A DNA stretch of 64,000 bases from Brevibacillus brevis. GTDB lineage: Bacteria > Bacillota > Bacilli > Brevibacillales > Brevibacillaceae. Positions 8,663 to 19,481 of the stretch are shown piece after piece. The translations under genes were made by a program, and so were the position numbers. The stretch spans positions 2,800,001-2,864,000 of the forward strand of contig NZ_LR134338.1 in the NCBI RefSeq assembly GCF_900637055.1, read 5' to 3'. Under the pieces are notes generated by a model that saw nothing but the letters and a program-made list of their open reading frames with translations, was not told where the DNA came from and made no database searches. The stretch's first letter is position 1; each line of letters begins with the position of its first letter.

Positions 8663-11600
8663 ATGAATCTGCTGCGATTGTGTCTCCTGCTCTTGACTAT
8701 CCTAATCGCGAGTAGCCCACTACTTCCTACTGCAATGGCAGTAACGAATGCTCCGGATAAGATCGAAACATTCATCTATGAACAGATGGACGCAAGCAAA
8801 ATCCCTGGCCTAGCTGTGGTAATTGTAAATGGAGATCGGGTCGTATATGAGCGCGGTTTTGGGTACAGCGATCTGGAGAAACAGCGCCCTGTCACCCGCG
8901 AGACGGTGTTTGAGCTCGGTTCGAACACGAAGGCGTACACCGCACTGGCTGTGTTGCAATTGGAACAACAGGGCCGGTTGAAGTTAAAGGATCCGGTTAG
9001 CAAGTACCTGCCTTGGTTTACGGTAACGCTTGGTGGACAGCCTGTTGAAATAACGCTGGAACAGCTGTTGTACCATAAGTCTGGACTTCCGCCGGAGACC
9101 GTCGGGCTCATTCCGCGCTCGTCTTCAGACGATGCTCTGGAGCAGTGGGTACGGAAACTGAGCGGTATAGAACTCAAGCCTGCCAAAGGAACCCGGCTTG
9201 GCGAGCGATTCGAGTATGCAACAGCCAATTACGATATTCTTGGTTTGGTGATTCAGACGGTGAGTGGAATACCCTATGAGGAGTACATGCAGCGAAATGT
9301 CCTGCAGCCACTTGGACTCGATCATACTTATGCCAATTATGAGGATGCCGTTCGTAACGGGCTCTCTGCTGGATATAAGATGGGTTTTACATATCCACTT
9401 GCCTATGAGGCGCCCCGATATAGGGGAAATGTACCTGCAGGTTATATAAGCGCGTCCATGCAGGATGTGGCGGAATGGATGAAAATCCAGCTCGGCACGA
9501 AAAAGATCAACGGGTTCGGTGAGGAGTTAATCCGTCGCTCGCATGCCCCCGACACGACTGTGCCACCGTCTAGCAACGGATCATCGTATGCGGCAGGCTG
9601 GTCGGTCTTCCAGCGTGGGAGTGGCGAATTGTCACATGGAGGCGAGAATCCGGCCTTTTCTTCATTCATGGTGCTCCGTCCCGGTGACAAGATCGGAATA
9701 GCCGTTCTCGCTAACATGAATTCTGATTATACCGAATATATCGCCCGAAGCCTACTTGATCTGATTCAGGATCGTGAGCTGGTCAAACCCCAAAAAGATC
9801 AACTCGACCAAGTAGACAAAATTGCAACACTCGTTCTCGCTGTAATGGTACCGACGGCACTCGCTCTGCTAGTTTTTCAAATCCGAGCAGTTCGGGAGAT
9901 TGGGAGCGGCGTGCGCAAGTTTACAGGCTTTCGAGGCAAGGAAGTTAGGGGAGCACTTTTATCCGGTGTTTTCCTCGGGTTGTTTCTCCTTGGTTTTTAT
10001 TGGTTGCCAAATATCTTGTTCGAGCGATTGCCATGGGGCGAAGTGAGCGTCTGGGGCCCTCAATCGCTGCTTCCGGCTGTCTTGGCGATGATCGCAGTAG
10101 GCGTGCAGTTCTTTTTGTATCACTTGTTGATCCTGTTTTTTCCAAAAAGTATGGAAAAACTCTATCCGGCATTGATCCTTCTCGGGATTGTCAGTGGTTT
10201 TGGTAACGCGTTTATCATCTTCGTGATCAACCAAACTTTCGGCAATCAGGACAACTTGACGAATGGGTTGCTGTTTTACTTCGTGCTTGGGATCATCATG
10301 TACGTATGCGGGCAGCGGTACATTCGCACAAAACTCGTGACGATGACCAATAATCTCGTGTATGAAAAACGAACGGACATGATTCAAAAAATTTTGCGAA
10401 CACCATTTTATAAGATGGAAGCCATCGCGGACGGGCGTATGCACGCTGTGCTCAATAACGATACCGAAGTCGTCTCTCGATCTATGAATGTGCTGGTCGG
10501 CGGCCTCACTTCTCTGGTTACACTGATTTGTTGCTTTCTCTATCTAGGGTTGCTGAACGGATATGCGCTTTTTATCTCCATGGCCGTAATCGCGCTCGCC
10601 GCCGGATTGTATTTTTATATGGGCAACAAGGCGGAGAAGCTGTGGGAGGAGACACGCGACATCCAAACGACCTTTTTCCGTCTTATGAACGACCTGATTA
10701 AGGGGTTTAAGGAGTTGCGCCTTAACCATCACCGTAACCTGAGCTTTCGCGATCAGATGGAAAAGAGTTGTGACGCTTATAGATGGAAACGGACGGAAGG
10801 AGACGTTCGATTTGCCAGTGTCACGGTGATCGGGGAATTGTTGTTCACGGTCGTGATCGGGTTTGTGGCTTTTTTGTTTCCATTGATCTTCCCCCATATT
10901 CAGGCGGGAACCCTGCAAGTGTTTGTGTTTGTCTTTCTCTATATGACAGGTCCAGTCAATGGAATCCTGATGTCCTATCCAACATTCGTGCAGATTCGCA
11001 TTTCCTGGAAACGGATTCAGGAACTGAGCGAGGAGATAGCCAATCTGAATGCACCGAATGATGAAGACTTGTATATTCCGAACGGCCAGGAGCCAGTAGA
11101 ACTGGTCATGCGGGGGGTATCGTACAAGTATGCGGCGACCGACGGTTCTGCGTTCGGCGTCGGACCGATTGACTTGACCTTCCGCTCCGGAAGCATCACA
11201 TTCCTTACGGGAGGCAATGGCAGTGGCAAAACGACGTTAGCCAAGCTGCTCACGGGCCTGTACGTCCCACAGGAAGGCTTCGTGCTCGTCAACGGTGAGA
11301 GCTTATCTTCGGAGCAACTAAGTCAGTATTTCTCAGCGATATTTAGCGATTATTACCTGTTTGATCGCTTATACGGGATCTACGTTAAGGGACAAGAGGC
11401 CAAGATTGAGGAACTGCTCAGCCAATTGGAATTGTCGGAAAAAGTCGCTGTAGTGGACGGTCGTTTTACGACGACATCCTTGTCAACTGGTCAGAAAAAG
11501 CGTCTGGCTCTGTTGCTTTCCTATCTGGAAGATCGTCCGATTTGCCTGTTTGATGAATGGGCAGCCGATCAAGATCCAGAGTACCGCCGGCATTTCTATG

Positions 11601-11758
11601 ATGAGATTCTGCCCAGGCTCAAAGAACAGGGCAAGTGTGTAATCGCCATCACGCACGACGACCGCTACTTTCACATGGCTGACCAGCATATCAAGCTGGA
11701 AATGGGCAGGGTGGTCGAGTATGCGGGGCAGAACCCTCTGGTGTCCCTGTAACAAATA
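8663..11758 (+). CDS. D-asparaginyl prodrug peptidase (S12, ClbP/ZmaM-like) fused to an ABC exporter
   Basis: The 1029-residue membrane protein has three parts. A signal sequence (LLLTILIASSPLLPTAMA) precedes a serine beta-lactamase-fold peptidase domain with Ser87-x-x-Lys90 (SNTK), a Tyr near 185 (FEYATANYDIL) and an HGG motif near 324. Three membrane segments follow (about 390-500). The C-terminal half is a complete ABC half-transporter with six predicted helices, Walker A GGNGSGKTT near 850, signature LSTGQKKRLA near 939 and Walker B CLFDEW near 959, resembling SyrD-type peptide exporters. In known N-acyl-D-Asn systems such an enzyme removes the acyl-D-Asn cap outside the cytoplasmic face, which activates the antibiotic and protects the producer. 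ATG 8663 follows AAAAGGAGC. The TTG at 8639 inside the previous gene is less likely. It follows the D-Asn NRPS directly, which supports this role. Confidence 0.9.
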
Positions 11759-11782
11759 CGAGACGGAAGCGAGGTATCATTC

Positions 11783-12022
11783 ATGGAACAGACGAAAGAA
11801 CAGCTCAAACAGTTTTTACATCGATTTTTCCGCAAACCCGATTTGCAGGATGACGATGATATATTCGCCCTTGGTTTTGTGAATTCGCTGTTCGCTATGC
11901 AACTGGTGATGTTCATCGAGACGGAGTTAGGAATTGAACTTGAGAATCAAGATATTCATTTGGACAATTTCCGCAGTATCAACGCAATCCTGGACTTGAT
12001 CAGAACCAAGCAAGCGGTATAG
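11783..12022 (+). CDS. Free-standing acyl carrier protein, extender-unit type
   Basis: The protein has 79 residues and contains the carrier motif GFVNSLFAMQLV, whose Ser receives phosphopantetheine. This FVNSLFAMQLV form is typical of carriers on which unusual extender units such as hydroxy- or methoxymalonyl-ACP are built (FkbJ/ZmaD type, family knowledge). An acyl-CoA dehydrogenase gene starts 15 bases later and an acyltransferase follows, which fits an extender-unit cassette. The glyceryl-loading (FkbH-like) and 3-hydroxyacyl dehydrogenase partners expected for hydroxymalonyl-ACP are not seen in the window. The extender identity is therefore inference. Confidence 0.85.
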   Translation: MEQTKEQLKQFLHRFFRKPDLQDDDDIFALGFVNSLFAMQLVMFIETELGIELENQDIHLDNFRSINAILDLIRTKQAV

Positions 12023-12037
12023 AGGAGACGGATACAC

Positions 12038-13174
12038 GTGAATCTTGAATTTGTACAAGGGCAAGAGGCGTTTTACGCCTCTTGCCGAGCTTTTGTGGAT
12101 GAGCATATCACACCAAATGCGAACGAATGGGATGTGCGCGAAGAGACCCCCAACGATATTATCCGAAAATTGGCCGAGCAGGGCTATCTTGGTGCGGCCG
12201 TTCCGAAGGAGTGGGGTGGACTTGGTCTTGATGCGATGTCGCTTGGACTTTTGCATGAGGAGATCGGACGAGGCTGTTCCTCCATTCGTTCCTTGCTAAC
12301 TGTGCACGGAATGGTGTGTGTAGCCATCACTCGCTTCGGGACGAAGGAGCAGAAGGAAACGTGGCTGCCTAGATTGGCGAGTGGTGAGTTGGTCGGCGCG
12401 TTCGGCCTCACCGAGCCATTTGCCGGAAGCGATGCGAAGAGCATCCGGACGACTGCGGAGTTACGAGGAGATCAGTATGTTCTTAATGGTAACAAGAAGT
12501 GGATCACCTATGGACAGCTGGCCGATTTGTTTCTGATCTTCGCGCAGCATGAAGGCAAACCGACCGCTTTTCTCGTCGAGCGCCATACGCCCGGATTTGC
12601 AACTTATCCGGTTAGCGGTATGTTGGGGACCCGCGCTTCGATGATAGCGGAGCTGACGATGATCGACTGCGCGATCCCCCAGGCCAATCTGCTGGGGCTA
12701 CCCGGTTTTGGTATCACCTATGTGGCAACAACGTGTCTGGACTATGGCCGTTTTACCATCGCATGGGGGTGCGTTGGAATCGGACAAGCCTGTATCGAGG
12801 AGTCGGTACGTTATACGGCCAGCCGTGAGCAGTTCGGGGTACCTCTCCGCAAGCACCAACTGATCCAGAAGATGATCACTGAAATGGTCACGCAGGTGAA
12901 AGCAGCTCGTCTGCTGTGCGAGCGGGCTACCCGGTTAAAGGGGCAAGGAGATCCGCGGTCGCTGGCAGAGATGTGGACAGCCAAGTATTTTGCCTCGACG
13001 ATGTTACCCAAGTTGACCAGCGATGCGGTGCAGATGCACGGAGCCATCGGTTGCAGCCAAGCGTCGACAGCGCAGCGTCATTATCGCGATTGTAAAGTGA
13101 TGGAGATAATCGAGGGTTCGACACAAATGCACGAGATGATTATCGCCGATCACGCATACCAGGAGTTCTTGTAA
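12038..13174 (+). CDS. Acyl-CoA dehydrogenase-family flavoprotein acting on an acyl-ACP
   Basis: The protein has 378 residues, the family's normal length. It shows the acyl-CoA dehydrogenase signatures: FGLTEPFAGSDAKSI for the flavin and substrate region, SREQFGVPLRKHQLIQ, and a C-terminal EIIEGSTQMHEMI in which the Glu is at the catalytic-base position. The family removes hydrogens from acyl thioesters using FAD. Placed between an FkbJ-like ACP and an acyltransferase, it resembles FkbI/ZmaE enzymes that oxidise an ACP-bound C3 unit during extender synthesis. The GTG start at 12038 follows GAGGAGACGG. It could alternatively desaturate a chain intermediate. Confidence 0.85.
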   Translation: MNLEFVQGQEAFYASCRAFVDEHITPNANEWDVREETPNDIIRKLAEQGYLGAAVPKEWGGLGLDAMSLGLLHEEIGRGCSSIRSLLTVHGMVCVAITRFGTKEQKETWLPRLASGELVGAFGLTEPFAGSDAKSIRTTAELRGDQYVLNGNKKWITYGQLADLFLIFAQHEGKPTAFLVERHTPGFATYPVSGMLGTRASMIAELTMIDCAIPQANLLGLPGFGITYVATTCLDYGRFTIAWGCVGIGQACIEESVRYTASREQFGVPLRKHQLIQKMITEMVTQVKAARLLCERATRLKGQGDPRSLAEMWTAKYFASTMLPKLTSDAVQMHGAIGCSQASTAQRHYRDCKVMEIIEGSTQMHEMIIADHAYQEFL

Positions 13175-13230
13175 TCCGGACGGTATTCTGAAAGATCAAA
13201 CCCGTAACTTTTCCAAAGGGGTGCCTCTCA

Positions 13231-14487
13231 ATGTATAAACTTGCGTTTCTGTTTCCAGGTCAAGGATCTCAGTATATCGGGATGGGAAAGGCTTTGTGGG
13301 AAGAGTTCAATGCGGCCAAGCTGACCTTCGCTGAAGCAAATGACGCCCTTGGCTATGACATAACGAAGATCTGCTTTGAAGGCGGAGTGCGAGAATTGAA
13401 TCGCCATGAACATATGCTGCCAGCCATCCTGACGGTCAGTGTTGCTGCCTTTCGCGTGTATTTGGAAGAGATCGGAATCGAGCCAGCATTTCTGGCAGGG
13501 CACAGCCTTGGCGAATACTCGGCGTTGACCTGCGCGGGGGCATTGCCGTTTGCTGATGCGATTCGGTTGGTTCGCAAGCGCAGTCTGCTGGCCGCATCGG
13601 TGCGGAGCGGCGCGATGTCTGTGCTCAACGGCGTCATGAAAGAGCAGGTCTCCGAGGCATGCCGGCTTTTTTCGACAGAGAAGGAGGCTATCGCACTCGC
13701 CTGTGACAATGGCCGTGACCAGTTCGTTATCTCAGGGCACGCGGCGGGCGTGCAGAGAGTAGAGGATTATTTTCTGGAGCAGAGTATGCAAGTCACGCCG
13801 TTGTTGACGACTCCGCCCTTCCACAGTCCGCTGATGGCACATGCTGCTACGGAATTGGAGGCGGAATTGAACAAATTGTCGTTTAGGCCGTTACAATACG
13901 CAGTGATCGCGAATGTCACCGGTCGCCCATACGAAGGGGCCGAACGTATCGTCCCCTATCTCACGCGTCAGTTGACCGACACGGTGCAGTGGACAAAGAC
14001 CATCGACTTTTTGCAAGAGCAGGGAGTGGAGTTAGTCGTGGAGATGGGGCCGCAAGCAGTGCTCACCAATCTTGTCACGGCTAATACAACGATAGAAGCC
14101 ATGTCGTATGGACAGAGGGAAGACCGTCTCCAACTACGCGAACGGCTTGCAGCACCGGCGTTTGACCCGCACGTGCCAACTGTAGTGACTCGTTGCTTGG
14201 CGATGGCTGTAGCGACACGCAATCGTAACAAGGATGCAGACGCTTACCGACAAGGCGTCATCGTGACGTACGATCAACTGGAACGGTTGCAAGGCGAGTT
14301 GGAAGCTGCCCGCAGGTTTCCCTCAGAGGTTGAGATGCGCCAAGCGCTAGAGTGGCTCTCTCAAATCATGCGTACCAAAGGGGTTCCTGAGGAGGAAGAA
14401 AAGCGGCGCATCGAAAAGGTGCTTTCCGATACAGGGATGACTGAACGGTTGTCTGACATCTTCTCAAAGGAGGAGACTGCATGTTGA
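13231..14487 (+). CDS. Trans-acting acyltransferase 1 with C-terminal helical extension
   Basis: This is a FabD-type acyltransferase that loads extender units onto the AT-less PKS modules. The catalytic Ser92 lies in GHSLGE and the His198 in PPFHSP. The Arg in VRKRS matches the carboxylate-binding position. The protein has 418 residues, about 100 more than FabD. The extra C-terminal part (from about 310, VTRCLAMAVATRN to the end) is helical and is shared with the second acyltransferase at 25865. The PPFH motif differs from the usual AFH of malonyl enzymes. With the ACP and dehydrogenase genes just upstream, it may handle a non-malonyl unit such as hydroxymalonyl-ACP; that specificity is inference. 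It overlaps the next gene at ATGTTGA. Confidence 0.9.
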   Translation: MYKLAFLFPGQGSQYIGMGKALWEEFNAAKLTFAEANDALGYDITKICFEGGVRELNRHEHMLPAILTVSVAAFRVYLEEIGIEPAFLAGHSLGEYSALTCAGALPFADAIRLVRKRSLLAASVRSGAMSVLNGVMKEQVSEACRLFSTEKEAIALACDNGRDQFVISGHAAGVQRVEDYFLEQSMQVTPLLTTPPFHSPLMAHAATELEAELNKLSFRPLQYAVIANVTGRPYEGAERIVPYLTRQLTDTVQWTKTIDFLQEQGVELVVEMGPQAVLTNLVTANTTIEAMSYGQREDRLQLRERLAAPAFDPHVPTVVTRCLAMAVATRNRNKDADAYRQGVIVTYDQLERLQGELEAARRFPSEVEMRQALEWLSQIMRTKGVPEEEEKRRIEKVLSDTGMTERLSDIFSKEETAC

Positions 14488-17400
14488 CCTTCCAAGGTCT
14501 GTCTCTGAAAGATGTGCCTATCGAGGATCGAGAAATCGTCGAGGAGATCGAAGAGCCGGCAGTCAGCGATGTAGCGGTGATCGGCGTTGCGATTGATTTT
14601 CCGCAAGCCAAGACGCTGGAGGCGTTCTGGGATCATCTGCGCACAGGCCGCGACCTGATTGGTGGGATGCCTACCGGGAGACGGCGTGACATCGAAAACT
14701 ATCTCCTGCATAAGGGAAACGACCCAGCAGAGGTGGAGTTTTCCCCTGCTGCTTATCTGGACGAGATCGACCGCTTTGACCACAGGTTTTTCAAACTCTC
14801 CCCCTTGGAGGCCAGCCTGATGGACCCGGTCCAGCGTCTGTTTACGCAATGTGCGTGGCGAGCATTGGAAGATGCAGGATATGTGGGGAAACGCTCGGCA
14901 GGATCGGTGACCGGCGTCTATTTGGGGCTAAATCCTAACACCATTGAAAACTATTTCCAATATATCCGGGATGTGCAGCCGGATGCGTTGAAGACAGCAC
15001 TGCCCGGCAATTTAACTTCGATGGCTGCGAGCCGTATCTCCTATGCGCTCGATTTGAGCGGGCCCAGCCTGATCGTAAATACGGCTTGCTCCTCCTCCTT
15101 GGTTGCATTGCATCTGGCTTGCCAAGCCTTGAAGACGGGGGATTGCGACATGGCGTTGGCCGGCGGCGTGAATATCCGCTTGTTGTCACTCGAACATGAG
15201 GACAAGATCGGCAAGTCGCAGGACGGCCGGGCGAGGACTTTTGATGATCAGGCAACTGGCACGGCTGACGGAGAAGGCGTAGCGGCAGTGTTGCTTAAGC
15301 CTTTGCGTCAAGCGCTCGCTGACGGTGATCACGTCTATGCCGTGATTAAGGGGAGCGCCGTCAATCAGGATGGGACGACCAACGGTATCACGGTGCCGAA
15401 CGCACGGGCTCAGGCCAATGTGCTGGAACGTGCGTGGCAGTCAGCGGGCATCCATCCGGAATCGATCCGCTATATCGAGGCCCACGGCACGGGAACAGAG
15501 CTGGGGGACCCGATCGAGATCGAAGGAGTGACGATGGCGTTTCGTCGGTATACAGACCAAAGTCAATTTTGTGGAATTGGCTCGATCAAGCCCAACCTCG
15601 GCCATCTCGACGCGGCATCCGGAATCGCCGGGTTCATCAAGGCGGTGCTCGCATTGAATCGCCGTGAGCTGCCGCCGTCGATTCACTTTCAGCGACCCAA
15701 CCGCAAAATCCCTTTTACTCACTCCCCTGTCTATGTGCAGGATGAGTTGGAGCCGTGGGAGACGGACGGAACGCCTCGTCGTTGCGGAGTGAGCTCGTTT
15801 GGGCTGTCTGGAACGAATTGTCACGTGGTACTGGAAGAAGCACCGCAACTTGAGCTGACTTATCGTGAAGTCCCGCGCTTGTTTACCGCCTCAGCGAACA
15901 GTCGCACGGCGCTGGCCGCCCTGTTGCGCTCGTATGAACGCGAGCTCACCATAAAGACGAAGGCGAGCCTTGGAGCTGTCTGCTATACGGTACAAACGGG
16001 ACGTGGTCACTTTCCCTTTCGGGTAGCAATCGTGACAGACAGTGTGAGCGATCTAAGGTCTAAAATCGCGCGGTTGTTGGAGAATGGATTGGTCCCGTCT
16101 CAAAAAGGAGTCTTCTGCCAAGTTCACAGGGTTGTTCCCGACCATAAGAGGGAACACGAAGCAGGGGACGTGACTCAGAAAGATTTGCTAGTACTGCGTG
16201 AGCAAGCGAATCAGTTGGTGCAAAGAGATGCGGATTGGAGTGCGCTGACGTCACTGGGGAACCTCTATGCCTGCGGAGCGGAGATTGACTGGGAGGCGTT
16301 GTATACCATCGAGGACAAACGGCGGATCCCTTTGCCCCAATATGCGTTCGATCGGACGCGCTGTTGGTTGGAGATTTACCCCGTAGCCGGAAGCAGAATG
16401 TTTTCAACGATCCAGTGGGTAGAAGCGGCCCCTCATGCCTATTCGGAAAGGCATTGGGGCAAAACACTTATCGTCACCGGAAGCGGGAGCAACCCATTAG
16501 CGCACGAGCTTTTGAACGTATGCACGGAGGCGGGGCTGGCTTACGAAACAGCGGTGGCGCTGGAGCAAGCAGCTGATTTTCCAGACGGCACGTTCGCGCG
16601 GGTTCTCGATATGTCAGCATTGGCCTCAGAACCAGGGGAGTTCGATCCGGTGGAGAGCCTGTTCAGATACGTCCGATTGTTCGCCAGCCAGAAATGGGGG
16701 GACAAACTGGAACTTGTGCTCGCCGCGCCGACCGTCCATGAAGTAGATGGGAAGGAAACGGATCTGCATCCCATCTATTCAGCCGTGTTCGCTCTGGGCA
16801 AAACCATTGCCGTAGAGCACCCGCAACTGCTCGTGCGCGCTCTGGATTTGGACAAATCAATATGCGTGAACGATTTGCTTCGAGAGCTAAATGATACCGA
16901 ACCGCCCTATCTGGCAGCGTATCGGAACAGTCGGCGCTATGTCCAACAGATCGTCGAAGCGACATCGGAGATCATAGGACATCAGGAAGTGAAAATCCGC
17001 CCATTCGGGACGTATTTGATCACCGGCGGCACTGGTGGGATGGGATTGGAGATCGCCAAGCATCTCGCAACGAAACAGCCGGTGCGCTTGGCACTGGTCA
17101 GCCGTGATCCCGGCCGGACGGAATCACAGCGGGCAGCGATTCGCGAGATCCAAGCTGCCGGTTCAAACGTGTTACTCTATGCTGCCGACTGCGGGGACGA
17201 AACCGCTATGCTCAGGGTGATCGAAGATCTGCGTAGCCGATGGGGTGGGTTGAACGGCATCGTTCATGCGGCTGGGGTACCCAGTGCTGGAATGCTCTAT
17301 GCCAAAGAGGAGGAAACGTTCAAGCGCGTGCTGCGACCGAAGATTCAAGGCACTCAGGTTTTGGAGAAATTGACGGAGGAAGAGCCGTTGGACTTTTTTG

Positions 17401-19469
17401 TCCTTTTCTCAGCGATGACTTCACTAACAGGAGGATTCGGACAAGGTGAATATGCGGCTGCAAACGCTTATCTGGACGCGCTTGCCCCGGCGCGCACCAA
17501 GCGCGGAGCGCGGACGCTAACGATCAACTGGGCAGTGTGGCGCGAGACCGGTATGGGAGTGGAGCACGGGGTGGTCGATCAAGAGCACATGTTTCATCCG
17601 CTTTGGACTCAGGAAGCGCTGGACGCGTTCGATATCGCTTTGAACAGTCGCTTGACCCAAGTTCTGATCGGTGCATTCAATTTCCGTGAGTTAAGAAAGA
17701 TCAAACCGCTTATGGATCAGCCCCGCTTTCCGATAATTCTCAGTCCCCCATTGCTGGCTCAGGTCGAGCAGTTGGTGGAAACTGCTATAAATGCCAGCGA
17801 AACCAGGGAGAAAATTAGCGCGGTTGATGAGGAGCCAGTTGTGTTGACTGGGCGGGACTCGGGTGAATACAACGAGCATGAATGGCAACTGGCAAACATT
17901 TGGAAACAGACGCTGGGCGTGCGGGAGGTCGGGCTCTACGACTCGTATTATGAGCTTGGAGGGGATTCGATCTTCGCCGCGAAGATGGTCAACGCAATTC
18001 AGGTATCCTTCGGACTGTCTTTGTCGATGGTCGAGTTCCTTGGACATCTGACCATCGCGGATCTGGCGCGTTTTCTTAAAGAGAAAGCCGCTAGTGGTTG
18101 GGGCACCGCGCATCACCGCATCGAGCCCATATTGCAGGCGGATGCTTATCCGCTTTCGTCAGCACAGCACCGCCTGTTTATTCTGAATCAAATGCAGCCG
18201 GAGCAGACGGCGTACAACGTGACCGTAGCATTACGGATAAAAGGCACATTGAACCGCGAGCGATTTACGGAGGCATTTCAGACGATCATGGATCGCCATG
18301 AGACTCTGCGCACACGATTTTTGGTAGTTGACGGCGTGCCGATGCAACAGGTGCTGACCGGGATCGAGGTGCCAATCAATCATCTGCAAGTGTCGGAGAC
18401 GGAGGTAAACCAAGTTCTGGAGGAGAGCGTTCGTTCGTTCGATTTGAAAACTGCTCCACTTTGGAGGGTGACGCTGTTGCAGGTTAGCAATGAAACGCAT
18501 GTGATGTTGCTCGACATGCACCACATCATCGCTGACGGTTTCTCCATAGGCATCTTGACCGAAGAATTTTTCGCGCTTTACGGGGGGCATGAATTGCCTG
18601 CCTTGTCCATTCAATATAAGGACTTTGCGAACTGGCAAAATGAGCAGTTGTCAGGCGAAGCCCTCGCATCGCACCAGACGTTTTGGCAGGAGCAGTTCTC
18701 ACCGGAACCGCCACTGCTCCTTCTCCCTGCGGATTATCCTCGGCCGGCGGTGCAGAGCCTGGACGGCGACACGCACTTGTTTTTTGTAGGGGGAGACGTG
18801 CTGGCTTCTCTTAAGGAATGGTCGACACAAACGAACACGTCGATGTTCATGTTGCTGTTGGCTGCTTTCAACGTGCTGTTGGCCAAGTACGCTAATCAAG
18901 AGGATATCGTGATCGGTTCGCCGTCAGCCGGACGGACGCATGTGCAGACCGAGCCGTTGATCGGGATGTTTGCCAACACGCTCGTTTATCGCAACCGACC
19001 CATGGGTGAACTCCCCTTTGCGGAATTCCTCCAGGAAGTGAAGGAGAATGCTCTTCGCGTATACGAGCATCAGGAATATCCGTTTGAGAAGCTGGTTGCC
19101 GATCTGGCTCTCGGCAAGGATTTGAGTCGCAATCCGCTTTTTGACGCGATGTTTGTCATGCACAATGAAAACAAAGTAGCACTGTCCGAATTGCCGTTGT
19201 ATATCGAGTCGCAACCGATGGGGCATAGAGTGGCAAAAGTGGACCTGACGCTGGAGGCGACGCTGGAGATGGAGCGGTTAGTCCTCGTGATCGAATACGC
19301 GACGGCCTTGTTTCATCCCAAGACGATCGAGCGGATGTCGGAAGACTTTGGGCATCTTCTGAAACAGATCGCAGAGGACCCCCTAAGACCGATCCGACAG
19401 TTGGAAATGGCAAGTGGTGCTGTGTCCCTGCAAAATGTGTTAACCGAGGAGATCGACTTTAGTTTTTAG
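14481..19469 (+). CDS. Trans-AT PKS/NRPS hybrid, KS-KR-ACP-C
   Basis: The protein has 1662 residues. The ketosynthase (about 30-460) has Cys203 in TACSSSL and histidines in EAHGTGTELGDP and KPNLGHL. No AT domain is present. The ketoreductase has GGTGGMG near 850 and the Tyr in GQGEYAAAN near 989. HAAGVPSAG lacks the Asp seen in B-type reductases, so an A-type alcohol is likely. The carrier has GGDSIFA near 1163. A complete condensation domain (about 1215-1640) has HHIIADG near 1348. It should add one ketide with a beta-hydroxyl and pass the chain to the Ser module encoded next. A KS cannot form an amide, so it is an unlikely direct acceptor of acyl-D-Asn from the 4189 protein. Confidence 0.92.
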   Translation: MLTFQGLSLKDVPIEDREIVEEIEEPAVSDVAVIGVAIDFPQAKTLEAFWDHLRTGRDLIGGMPTGRRRDIENYLLHKGNDPAEVEFSPAAYLDEIDRFDHRFFKLSPLEASLMDPVQRLFTQCAWRALEDAGYVGKRSAGSVTGVYLGLNPNTIENYFQYIRDVQPDALKTALPGNLTSMAASRISYALDLSGPSLIVNTACSSSLVALHLACQALKTGDCDMALAGGVNIRLLSLEHEDKIGKSQDGRARTFDDQATGTADGEGVAAVLLKPLRQALADGDHVYAVIKGSAVNQDGTTNGITVPNARAQANVLERAWQSAGIHPESIRYIEAHGTGTELGDPIEIEGVTMAFRRYTDQSQFCGIGSIKPNLGHLDAASGIAGFIKAVLALNRRELPPSIHFQRPNRKIPFTHSPVYVQDELEPWETDGTPRRCGVSSFGLSGTNCHVVLEEAPQLELTYREVPRLFTASANSRTALAALLRSYERELTIKTKASLGAVCYTVQTGRGHFPFRVAIVTDSVSDLRSKIARLLENGLVPSQKGVFCQVHRVVPDHKREHEAGDVTQKDLLVLREQANQLVQRDADWSALTSLGNLYACGAEIDWEALYTIEDKRRIPLPQYAFDRTRCWLEIYPVAGSRMFSTIQWVEAAPHAYSERHWGKTLIVTGSGSNPLAHELLNVCTEAGLAYETAVALEQAADFPDGTFARVLDMSALASEPGEFDPVESLFRYVRLFASQKWGDKLELVLAAPTVHEVDGKETDLHPIYSAVFALGKTIAVEHPQLLVRALDLDKSICVNDLLRELNDTEPPYLAAYRNSRRYVQQIVEATSEIIGHQEVKIRPFGTYLITGGTGGMGLEIAKHLATKQPVRLALVSRDPGRTESQRAAIREIQAAGSNVLLYAADCGDETAMLRVIEDLRSRWGGLNGIVHAAGVPSAGMLYAKEEETFKRVLRPKIQGTQVLEKLTEEEPLDFFVLFSAMTSLTGGFGQGEYAAANAYLDALAPARTKRGARTLTINWAVWRETGMGVEHGVVDQEHMFHPLWTQEALDAFDIALNSRLTQVLIGAFNFRELRKIKPLMDQPRFPIILSPPLLAQVEQLVETAINASETREKISAVDEEPVVLTGRDSGEYNEHEWQLANIWKQTLGVREVGLYDSYYELGGDSIFAAKMVNAIQVSFGLSLSMVEFLGHLTIADLARFLKEKAASGWGTAHHRIEPILQADAYPLSSAQHRLFILNQMQPEQTAYNVTVALRIKGTLNRERFTEAFQTIMDRHETLRTRFLVVDGVPMQQVLTGIEVPINHLQVSETEVNQVLEESVRSFDLKTAPLWRVTLLQVSNETHVMLLDMHHIIADGFSIGILTEEFFALYGGHELPALSIQYKDFANWQNEQLSGEALASHQTFWQEQFSPEPPLLLLPADYPRPAVQSLDGDTHLFFVGGDVLASLKEWSTQTNTSMFMLLLAAFNVLLAKYANQEDIVIGSPSAGRTHVQTEPLIGMFANTLVYRNRPMGELPFAEFLQEVKENALRVYEHQEYPFEKLVADLALGKDLSRNPLFDAMFVMHNENKVALSELPLYIESQPMGHRVAKVDLTLEATLEMERLVLVIEYATALFHPKTIERMSEDFGHLLKQIAEDPLRPIRQLEMASGAVSLQNVLTEEIDFSF

Positions 19470-19481
19470 GGAGAGTGCAGA

